A model generated the notes under the pieces. It had not been told where the DNA came from, ran no database searches, and saw only the letters and a program-made list of their open reading frames with translations. A program made the translations under genes and the position numbers. Below are positions 1-6,308 of a stretch of DNA of 64,000 nt, piece after piece. How positions within the stretch are numbered: position 1 is the stretch's first letter; every line of letters starts with the position of its first letter. The stretch is from Plantibacter sp. Leaf314 (GTDB lineage Bacteria; Actinomycetota; Actinomycetes; Actinomycetales; Microbacteriaceae), in the NCBI RefSeq assembly GCF_001423185.1, contig NZ_LMOB01000001.1, forward strand, positions 2,463,889-2,527,888, read 5' to 3'.

Positions 1-781
1 CGATCTCCACGTCGAGCTCGGCCACGGTGTCGATGAACCGGGCCATGATGTCGGGCGTGAACAGGTACAGGGCGTCGGTCTCATACCCGCGCGGGCAGTA
101 CAGCTCGAAGTGACGGTCGAAGTCCCCTTCGAGTGACAGGCGCTGGTCCTTCGCAAAGGTGACGGGGAGCCGAGGGTGCCGGAGGGAGTTGTTGCCGACC
201 GCGTCGAGCACGATGTGGGGGAGCGGCACCGGGAGCCGGAGTGCGACGTAACCCCATCGGTGCTCCTTGCGGTTCCGTCCCGAGCCGATGATCGTGCGCT
301 GGTTCCCGACGGACAGTGGTGACCGCCCGTCGCGCCAGAGGAGGTCGCGGACCACGCTCGCCCCGCCCATGGTGAAGATGAGGCTCGGCAGCGCGACGGG
401 AATGGCGGTCGGCCGGTAGCTCAGCCCGTTCGCCCGCGCGAAGCGGTCCAGTCGGTACTGCCGGAGCCCGCTCCGCCGCCGGATCGTGCGGACCAGGAGG
501 AACACCATCCCGATGGGGAGCGAGAGGTAGGGCAGGAGGATCAGCGCTGAGGCGTCCCACGGTTCGGCCGGGATCGAGCCGTCCTTGAGTACGAACCACC
601 AGGCGGACAGGAATCCGACCGGCAGCACGAAGAGCACCACGGCCGGCCAGACCACCGAGACGAGTGGCGGACGGACGTCGCCGGGAAGCCGCTTGCGGTA
701 GTCGCGGAGCGCGCGGCGGTCGATCTGTTCGGTGAGTGGCCGGGTGTCCAGCTGCGCGCTTCGCGTCGCCGAGCTGGTCAT
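1..781 (-). CDS. Membrane protein, DUF3137-like, partial (3' end outside window)
   Basis: An uninterrupted reading frame runs from an ATG at 781 off the left edge, about 260 codons. The N-terminal 40 residues are polar and followed by two hydrophobic segments near residues 41-65 and 80-97, so it is probably anchored by two helices with a large soluble domain. The end of the visible part reads FELYCPRG, then DALYLFTPDIMARF, which resembles the C-terminal block of DUF3137 proteins. That match is from memory and needs a profile search. Its ATG overlaps the stop of the upstream acyltransferase-like gene (ATGA at 778-781), so the two are probably translationally coupled. Function unknown. Confidence 0.7.
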   Translation of the reverse strand, partial: MTSSATRSAQLDTRPLTEQIDRRALRDYRKRLPGDVRPPLVSVVWPAVVLFVLPVGFLSAWWFVLKDGSIPAEPWDASALILLPYLSLPIGMVFLLVRTIRRRSGLRQYRLDRFARANGLSYRPTAIPVALPSLIFTMGGASVVRDLLWRDGRSPLSVGNQRTIIGSGRNRKEHRWGYVALRLPVPLPHIVLDAVGNNSLRHPRLPVTFAKDQRLSLEGDFDRHFELYCPRGYETDALYLFTPDIMARFIDTVAELDVEI

Positions 782-2085
782 CGGAGGTCGGGGTGTTCCG
801 CCGGACGCGGGGCCGGCGGCGGCGTTGCGGGCAGCGGTGTGCTGCGGTTCGCGAGGACGGTGAGCGCGCGCCCCGACGCGTGCACGAGCGTCTCCAGCGG
901 GCCGCGGCGACGGGTCAGCGCGATGATCCAGCCGAGCAGCAGGGCACCGGCGACGTGGAGGACCCAGAGCTGGGGGCTCGAGATCAGCCAGGCGGTGTCC
1001 TGGTACGACCCGATGATCGCGGCGATTAGCGCGCCGACCGATGCCATGAAGACGTGCGCCGAGTAGACGGTCAGCGGCGCTGCGCCGGCCCCGGTCGCGG
1101 GCATGAGCACGCGCGACCAGCCGCGGTTCAACACGGTGCCGAGGGCCAGGCAGAGGCCGATGACGACCGCGGCGATGCCGATCGTGAAGACGAGGTCGAG
1201 CGTGGTGCCGGAGTGCGGTGAGCGGGCGACGAGCCACCAGAACGAGTCCGTCGGGCTCGTGCCGTACATCCCCTCCGTGAGGGCGTCCTCGACGGCGGTG
1301 ATCGTCGTCGGGTCGGGCTCGAGGCCGCCAGTCATGCCGCGTGCGATGCCCTGGACACCACCGAGCGGGCCGAGGAGGAGGGCGGCCATCCGGTCGGCTG
1401 CGATCGCGACCCCGAGCCCGATCGCGGCGAGTAGCAGGGCGAAGCGGCGGAGCGTCCCGTCGGCTCGCGCAGCCATGAGCATCCGACCGATCGCCATCCC
1501 GACGAGGACGTAGACGATCCAGGTGAGCGCCGGGTATACGCCCGTGATGAGGAGCCCGCGGGCGAATCCTCCGGTCGCGACATCGAACCAGGACGCGCTC
1601 CCGATCTCCGGTGAGTCCACCCCGTCGAGCGGCATGCGGACCGCCTGGGAACAGATCGGCCAGACGATCGCCCAGATCCCGGCGAGGATGAGCAGGGTGC
1701 GCGGCCGCCAGGTGACGGCCGGGATCGCCAACCAGAAGGTGACGCCGTAGTAGGCGATGATCACGTAGATGCCCCCGGGGATGACGCCGAGGGTGAGGCC
1801 GAGGACGAGCAGGGTGAAGCCGCGCCCGAAGAGGTTGAGCCGCGCGGCGGCGGGGGAGCCGGCGGCGAGGTCGCGTCGGCTGGTGAGCACGATGCCGATG
1901 CCGGCGAGGACGGCGAACAGGGCGGCGGCCTTGCCCGACAGCACCTGCGTGATCGGGGTGTCGCCGCCGGTCGCGATGTCGTACGCCCAGACGTGCGTGG
2001 CCATCATGCCGATGAGGGCGAGGAAGCGGGCGAGGTCGAGCCCGACGAGTCGGTCGGCTCGGGATCGGCTGGCTGGCGTGCTCAT
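778..2085 (-). CDS. Multi-pass membrane protein, DUF418/DUF1624 (HGSNAT-like) family
   Basis: About 435 residues with roughly ten hydrophobic segments. The N-terminus GLDLARFLALIGMMATHVW is the typical opening of DUF1624/heparan-alpha-glucosaminide N-acetyltransferase-like and DUF418 proteins, in which R and H of the first helix are conserved. Members are thought to move acyl groups across the membrane, but the substrate here cannot be told. A second ATG four codons upstream (2097) is possible; 2085 gives the more usual MST start. Neither has a strong ribosome binding site. The stop overlaps the start of the next minus-strand gene. It is divergent from the rpsF operon. Confidence 0.85.
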   Translation of the reverse strand: MSTPASRSRADRLVGLDLARFLALIGMMATHVWAYDIATGGDTPITQVLSGKAAALFAVLAGIGIVLTSRRDLAAGSPAAARLNLFGRGFTLLVLGLTLGVIPGGIYVIIAYYGVTFWLAIPAVTWRPRTLLILAGIWAIVWPICSQAVRMPLDGVDSPEIGSASWFDVATGGFARGLLITGVYPALTWIVYVLVGMAIGRMLMAARADGTLRRFALLLAAIGLGVAIAADRMAALLLGPLGGVQGIARGMTGGLEPDPTTITAVEDALTEGMYGTSPTDSFWWLVARSPHSGTTLDLVFTIGIAAVVIGLCLALGTVLNRGWSRVLMPATGAGAAPLTVYSAHVFMASVGALIAAIIGSYQDTAWLISSPQLWVLHVAGALLLGWIIALTRRRGPLETLVHASGRALTVLANRSTPLPATPPPAPRPAEHPDLR

Positions 2086-2130
2086 CCGGACCAGCATCCC
2101 ACGTGCGCGGCCCGCGCGACAGGCCCGCGG

Positions 2131-2159
2131 TGGCGGTCGCAGTCCCCGTCCGGTACACT
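2131..2159 (+). promoter_or_regulatory. Possible promoter of the rpsF operon
   Basis: TACACT at 2154-2159 is a fair -10 box. TGGCGG at 2131-2136 lies 17 bases upstream but is a poor -35. It is the best candidate in the gap between the divergent membrane-protein gene and rpsF, and would give a leader of about 100 bases. Confidence 0.35.
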
Positions 2160-2223
2160 ATGAAGGTTGCCCGGGCGCGTCCGCTCTGTTCTCGGCCGGT
2201 AGCAACGATGCTTACACCCTCCT

Positions 2224-2242
2224 GCCACAGAAAGTCTGTGGC
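2224..2242 (+). promoter_or_regulatory. Leader hairpin before rpsF
   Basis: GCCACAGA (2224-2231) and TCTGTGGC (2235-2242) form a perfect 8-bp stem with a 3-base loop. It sits just before the strong Shine-Dalgarno AAGGAGG at about 2255. Leaders of rpsF in many bacteria carry a structured S6:S18 binding site that lets the operon control itself. This hairpin is in the right place, but I cannot match it to the published S6:S18 motif. Confidence 0.45.
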
Positions 2243-2268
2243 CGTTCGAGTCCGAAGGAGGTGGGTTA

Positions 2269-2697
2269 GTGACGCATCAGTACGAACTCATGGTCATCCT
2301 CGACCCCGAGATTGACGAGCGCACGGTTGCACCGAGCCTCGACAAGTTCCTCAACGTCATCCGCAACGATGGTGGAACCATCGACAAGGTCGACATCTGG
2401 GGCCGTCGTCGTCTCGCTTACGAGATCAACAAGAAGACCGAAGGCATCTACGCCGTCGTGGACTTCACTGCATCGAGCACTGCTACGCAGGAGCTCGACC
2501 GTCAGCTGAAGCTCTCCGAGGCCGTCATGCGCACCAAGGTGCTGCGTGCCGAAGAGGCCATCGCTCAGGTCGCCACCGAGACGAAGCGCAGCGAAGAGAA
2601 GGCCGCCCGCAAGGCTGCCGCCAAGCCCGCTGCCGCTGTCGCCGCGGCTCCCAAGGCAGACGCGGCTCCGGCTGCGGCTGAGACCAAGGAAGCCTAG
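2269..2697 (+). CDS. rpsF: 30S ribosomal protein S6
   Basis: S6 of the small ribosomal subunit, which pairs with S18 on the platform. The body (about residues 1-100, opening [15 protein letters not shown]) is a clear S6 ferredoxin-like fold. It is followed by a 40-residue Ala/Lys-rich tail (residues 103-142), longer than in E. coli but common in Actinobacteria. The start is GTG, fixed by the Shine-Dalgarno AAGGAGGTG 8-10 bases upstream. First gene of rpsF-ssb-rpsR-rplI; the next gene starts 5 bases after the stop. Confidence 0.97.
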   Translation: MTHQYELMVILDPEIDERTVAPSLDKFLNVIRNDGGTIDKVDIWGRRRLAYEINKKTEGIYAVVDFTASSTATQELDRQLKLSEAVMRTKVLRAEEAIAQVATETKRSEEKAARKAAAKPAAAVAAAPKADAAPAAAETKEA

Positions 2698-2702
2698 GGC
2701 TC

Positions 2703-3221
2703 ATGGCCGGCGAGACCGTCATCACCGTGGTGGGCAACCTGACCAGCGATCCGGAACTGCGTTTCACGCAGAACGGCCTGGCTGTCGCCAACTTCACCAT
2801 CGCTTCCACGCCGCGCAACTTCGATCGTGCGGCGAACGAATGGAAGGACGGCGAAGCGCTGTTCCTGCGCGCGAGCGTCTGGCGTGAATTCGCCGAGCAC
2901 GTGGCCGGATCGCTCACCAAGGGAAGCCGTGTCATCGCGACCGGGCGTCTCAAGCAGCGTTCCTACGAGACGAAGGAAGGCGAGAAGCGGACTTCGATGG
3001 AACTCGAAGTCGACGAGATCGGCCCTTCGCTCCGGTACGCGACCGCGACCATCAGCCGTGCACCCTCGGGTGGCGGCGGCGGTGGACAGCGCGGCGGCGG
3101 AGCTCCGCAGGTGCAGCAGAACGAGCCCTGGGCTCAGAGCGCACCGGCAGCTTCCGGCGGCAACGGCGGTGCAGATGCCTGGAACACTCCGGGTAGCTAC
3201 AGCGACGAGACCCCCTTCTAA
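2703..3221 (+). CDS. ssb: Single-stranded DNA-binding protein
   Basis: SSB coats single-stranded DNA in replication and repair. Residues 1-112 form the OB fold ([16 protein letters not shown] near the start, WREFAEHV in the middle). A Gly/Gln-rich flexible linker follows (about 118-160), then the tip SDETPF, the acidic-hydrophobic tail that docks partner proteins; it is a variant of the usual DDIPF. Length 172 is normal for the primary SSB of the phylum. It lies between rpsF and rpsR as in most actinomycetes. Confidence 0.97.
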   Translation: MAGETVITVVGNLTSDPELRFTQNGLAVANFTIASTPRNFDRAANEWKDGEALFLRASVWREFAEHVAGSLTKGSRVIATGRLKQRSYETKEGEKRTSMELEVDEIGPSLRYATATISRAPSGGGGGGQRGGGAPQVQQNEPWAQSAPAASGGNGGADAWNTPGSYSDETPF

Positions 3222-3286
3222 ACAGATTCGATCGGTCCGGTTCTGCCGGCTCAGCCGATCACTCCATTACACGCAAAGGAACAACC

Positions 3287-3550
3287 ATGGCTGGAAAGTC
3301 GAGCGGCGACCGCCGCAAGCCTGCCCGCGGTGCTAAGGGCGGCAAGAACGTCGCTCCCGCGAAGGCGATCCGCGTTGGTGTCATCGATTACAAGGATGTC
3401 GCCACGCTTCGCAAGTTCATCTCCGAGCGGGGAAAGATCCGTGCTCGTCGTATCACCGGTGTCAACGTTCAGGAGCAGCGACTCATCGCACGTGCGGTCA
3501 AGAACGCACGCGAGATGGCGCTCCTGCCCTACGCCGGCTCTGGCCGCTAG
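3287..3550 (+). CDS. rpsR: 30S ribosomal protein S18
   Basis: 87 residues. The core with [19 protein letters not shown] and [12 protein letters not shown] is diagnostic of S18, the binding partner of S6. The N-terminal Lys/Arg/Gly-rich 20 residues are the disordered rRNA-binding extension. It lacks the CxxC zinc pairs of zinc-type S18 paralogues, so it reads as a C-minus form. Shine-Dalgarno AAAGGAACA lies before the ATG. The gene is 12 bases ahead of rplI. Confidence 0.97.
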   Translation: MAGKSSGDRRKPARGAKGGKNVAPAKAIRVGVIDYKDVATLRKFISERGKIRARRITGVNVQEQRLIARAVKNAREMALLPYAGSGR

Positions 3551-3562
3551 GAGGCGCCGCAC

Positions 3563-4015
3563 ATGTCGAAAGTGATTCTGACGCACGAGGTCTCCGGCCT
3601 CGGCTCCGCTGGTGACGTCGTCGACGTCAAGAACGGCTACGCTCGCAACTTCCTCGTGCCCCAGGGTTTCGCGACTCCGTGGACCCGCGGTGGCGAGAAG
3701 CAGGTCGAGCAGATCAAGTCGGCCCGCGCTGCGCGCGAGCACGCCACGATCGAAGAGGCCCAGGACCTGAAGGCTCGCCTCCAGGCCACCAAGGTCAAGC
3801 TCACGGTCAAGACGGGTGGCGAAGGCCGTCTGTTCGGTTCCGTGAAGCCTGCCGACATCGCGAAGGCCGTGGCGGAAGCCGGGCTGGGCGAGGTTGACAA
3901 GCGCAAGATCGAGATCCACACCCCGATCAAGTACGTCGGCGAGCACGAGGCCACCATCAGCCTCCGCGACGAGATCGTCGCCACGATCACCCTTCAGGTG
4001 GTCGCGGCCAAGTAG
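3563..4015 (+). CDS. rplI: 50S ribosomal protein L9
   Basis: L9 of the large subunit, with the usual two-domain layout. The N-terminal domain has [20 protein letters not shown] and [12 protein letters not shown] (residues 3-38), then a long connecting helix (about 45-75), then the C-terminal domain ending near LQVVAAK. Length 150 is typical. Last gene of the ribosomal part of the operon: a strong terminator follows within 60 bases, so dnaB is probably transcribed separately. Confidence 0.97.
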   Translation: MSKVILTHEVSGLGSAGDVVDVKNGYARNFLVPQGFATPWTRGGEKQVEQIKSARAAREHATIEEAQDLKARLQATKVKLTVKTGGEGRLFGSVKPADIAKAVAEAGLGEVDKRKIEIHTPIKYVGEHEATISLRDEIVATITLQVVAAK

Positions 4016-4070
4016 TACCGCCGTGCGGCGTCCTGACCCTCGGGTCGGGGCGCCTCATGCACGTCGCGTG

Positions 4071-4116
4071 AAGCGCGATGGCGGTGGACCGAGAGGTCTG
4101 CCGCCATCGCGCTTTT
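4071..4116 (+). terminator. Intrinsic terminator after rplI
   Basis: AAGCGCGATGGCGG (4071-4084) pairs perfectly with CCGCCATCGCGCTT (4101-4114), a 14-bp stem. The 16-base loop can itself form a small GACC/GGTC stem. A short T run follows (4113-4116). This should end the rpsF-rplI transcript. Confidence 0.85.
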
Positions 4117-4192
4117 CTGTGCCCTGAACGGGGGCGGAACGTGCGTCCCAAGGCCGATCGCTACACCGTTCTCGGCCTCGGAGTCAAGCAAG

Positions 4193-4411
4193 TTGTACAC
4201 AGGTGACCCCCGTTCTCCCCAACGTTCGACACAGGATCGAGAGAACTTTCCACACACAGCCTGTGGAATCGGAAACACCTGGTCAGGGATGCTTTGTCCG
4301 ACAAAAATACTTCTCTGTCCACAGGGTTTCCCACAGCTTGTGCACACGACACGCGGCGTTTCCCCCGATCTCTCCACAGAGTTATCCACAGGCAGAGTTG
4401 GTTGTGGAGAC
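4193..4411 (+). promoter_or_regulatory. Cluster of DnaA boxes upstream of dnaB
   Basis: Three 9-mers match TTRTNCACA exactly: TTGTACACA (4193-4201), TTGTGCACA (4338-4346) and TTATCCACA (4382-4390). CTGTCCACA (4315-4323) has one mismatch to TTGTCCACA. CTTTCCACA (4246-4254), TTTCCCACA (4327-4335), CTCTCCACA (4370-4378) and a reverse-strand copy at 4403-4411 have two mismatches. A locally A-rich patch with a run of five A lies at 4302-4309. Bases 4016-4584 hold no gene. This looks like a DnaA-binding control region for dnaB, or a DnaA-titration site, rather than the origin, because dnaA and dnaN are not adjacent. Confidence 0.65.
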
Positions 4412-4584
4412 GAGTGGCCCTATCGTGAGTCATCGGCGTCTCGGAACAGCCGGGCGAGCAGGCTTCGAAGCCCTCGTCCGTGGCTCTCGAGGCTCGCGCG
4501 GCGGCCCGAATGTCCTCCGCCCCTGATACACCTGAATCGTCACCACCCGCAGCACCCGAGTCCACATCGAGAAGGGATGTCCAC

Positions 4585-5964
4585 TTGTCGATCGCTCACC
4601 TCAACCGCTCAGAAGGCGGCGGCTCGTACGACGAGCCGCGCAGCAACGAGCGGGTCCCTCCGCACGACCTGCTGGCCGAGCAGAGCGCGCTCGGTGGCAT
4701 GCTGCTGTCGAAGGACGCCGTCGCCGATGTGGTCGAGACCCTCCGTGGTGTGGACTTCTACATCCCCAAGCACGAGGTCATCTACGACGCGCTGCTGACG
4801 CTGTACTCGCACGGTGAGCCGACGGACGTCATCACGGTCACCGACGAACTCGTCAAGACGGGTGAGTTGTCGCGTGCCGGTGGTGCCGACTACCTGCACA
4901 CGCTCACGAGCCTGGTGCCGACCGCGGCGAACGCCGGCTACTACGCCCGCATCGTCGCTGAGCGCGCACTGTTGCGTCGCCTGGTCGAGGCAGGCACCCG
5001 CATCGTGCAGATGGGCTATGCCGCCGAGGGTGAGGCCGTGGAGCTCGTGAACTCCGCGCAGGCGGAGATCTACGCCGTCTCCGGCAACCAGGAGGTCGAG
5101 GACTATGTCCCGCTGACCGACGCGGTGAGTGCGGCGATCGACGAGATCGAGGCGGCGAAGCACACCGACGGTTCGATGACGGGTGTGCCGACGGGCTTCC
5201 GTGAGCTCGACGAACTGACGAACGGTCTCCACCCGGGGCAGCTCATCATCGTCGCGGCCCGACCCGCTATCGGTAAGTCGACGCTCGCGCTCGACTTCGC
5301 CCGCGCGGCCTCGGTCCACTACAACCAGCCGTCGATCTTCTTCTCGCTCGAAATGGGTCGCAGCGAGATCGCGATGCGTCTGATGAGTGCGGAGGCGTCG
5401 GTGCCGCTGCAGCTCATGCGGAAGGGAACGGTCGACTCGCAGGACTGGACGAAGATCGCCCAGGTCCGGGGTCGCATCAACGACGCTCCGCTCTACATCG
5501 ATGACAGCCCGAACATGACGCTCGTGGAGATCCGGGCGAAGTGCCGTCGGCTCAAGCAGCGTGTGGGGCTGAAGATGGTCGTCATCGACTACCTGCAGCT
5601 GTTGACGTCCGGCAAGCGGGTCGAGAGCCGCCAGCAGGAGGTCTCGGAGTTCTCCCGTGCGCTGAAGCTCATGGCGAAGGAGCTCCAGGTCCCCGTCATC
5701 GCGCTGTCGCAGCTGAACCGTGGTGCTGAGCAGCGTGCCGACAAGATGCCGGCGCTGTCCGATCTCCGTGAGTCGGGCTCGATCGAGCAGGACGCCGACA
5801 TGGTCGTGCTCCTCCACCGTGAGTCCGCCTACGAAAAGGACAGCCCGCGTGCCGGCGAGGCCGACCTCATCATCGCCAAGCACCGTAACGGCCCCACCCG
5901 CACCATCACCGTCGGCTTCCACGGCCACTTCTCGCGCTTCGCGGACATGGCACCGGGGCAGTAG
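4585..5964 (+). CDS. dnaB: Replicative DNA helicase DnaB
   Basis: Hexameric helicase that unwinds DNA at the replication fork. The N-terminal collar domain has PPHDLLAEQSALGGML (residues 24-39). The RecA-like domain has Walker A ARPAIGKST (about 223-231) and Walker B VVIDYLQLL (about 332-340). SREP-type DnaB features such as SQLNRGAEQR follow. I chose the TTG at 4585 (SIAHLNRSEG) because GAGAAGGGA lies 7-10 bases upstream and it gives 459 residues, the family's normal length. The frame stays open upstream to GTG 4480 and ATG 4510, which would add a poorly conserved Pro/Ser/Ala leader. No intein is present. Confidence 0.95.
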   Translation: MSIAHLNRSEGGGSYDEPRSNERVPPHDLLAEQSALGGMLLSKDAVADVVETLRGVDFYIPKHEVIYDALLTLYSHGEPTDVITVTDELVKTGELSRAGGADYLHTLTSLVPTAANAGYYARIVAERALLRRLVEAGTRIVQMGYAAEGEAVELVNSAQAEIYAVSGNQEVEDYVPLTDAVSAAIDEIEAAKHTDGSMTGVPTGFRELDELTNGLHPGQLIIVAARPAIGKSTLALDFARAASVHYNQPSIFFSLEMGRSEIAMRLMSAEASVPLQLMRKGTVDSQDWTKIAQVRGRINDAPLYIDDSPNMTLVEIRAKCRRLKQRVGLKMVVIDYLQLLTSGKRVESRQQEVSEFSRALKLMAKELQVPVIALSQLNRGAEQRADKMPALSDLRESGSIEQDADMVVLLHRESAYEKDSPRAGEADLIIAKHRNGPTRTITVGFHGHFSRFADMAPGQ

Positions 5965-5980
5965 GGCGAACGCGCCACGC

Positions 5981-6041
5981 AAAGTGTCGCTTTGCAATCT
6001 AAAGTGTCGCTTTCTGTTCGGAGCGACACTTTAGATTGCAA
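5981..6041 (+). repeat. Direct and inverted AAAGTGTCGC repeats, MITE-like palindrome
   Basis: AAAGTGTCGC occurs at 5981-5990 and again exactly 20 bases on at 6001-6010. It occurs inverted at 6023-6032. TTGCAATCTAAAGTGTCGCT (5992-6011) is perfectly complementary to 6022-6041, giving a 20-bp stem around a 10-base loop. No T tract follows, so it is not a classical terminator. Iterated, spaced repeats of this kind resemble IS21-family ends, or a tiny deletion derivative with both ends fused. It sits 17 bases after the dnaB stop, at the left edge of the accessory island. Confidence 0.7.
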
Positions 6042-6308
6042 GACGACCTCGCGACTAGTCACGTCCCGCGTCCAGCCACTCCTGAACCGTCGCTGGAGGA
6101 ACGCCGACGGCGACGGCGATGTCTTCCGGGCGGACGCCGTTGCGGTGATCCGTCTGGATGTTCGATGTGCGTGGCGGATATGAGACGCTCGCCTCGAACT
6201 ACGGACTGGACAGTGACCCGGCGGCCGTCGCCCAGTGGATCGCGGAGCAGGCCTATCGAACTGGATCGCCTGCGGCCAGACGGCCTGAACATCCCTCCGC
6301 CGGCTGAT
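6042..6308. other. Gap after dnaB holding gene fragments
   Basis: No full gene seen. On the minus strand, 6057-6155 could encode the tail of a protein (VRPEDIAVAVGVPPATVQEW, a helix-turn-helix-like stretch, then stop). On the plus strand, ATG 6158 to TGA 6307 is a 49-codon frame with GLDSDPAAVAQWIAEQAYR, which looks protein-like but is preceded by a stop 10 bases upstream and has no clear ribosome binding site. Both may be debris from island insertion. Confidence 0.3.

Noticed and set aside
4193..4411. A chromosomal origin of replication
   Set aside because: DnaA boxes are present, but dnaA, dnaN and rpmH are not adjacent and there is no clear AT-rich unwinding element of useful length. Treated as a regulatory or titration region instead.
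4585..5964. Intein in dnaB
   Set aside because: Some actinobacterial dnaB genes carry one, but the length is normal and the Walker A region is uninterrupted.
4609..5997. 462-codon antisense frame over dnaB
   Set aside because: Antisense shadow of a strongly conserved gene; no protein pattern.
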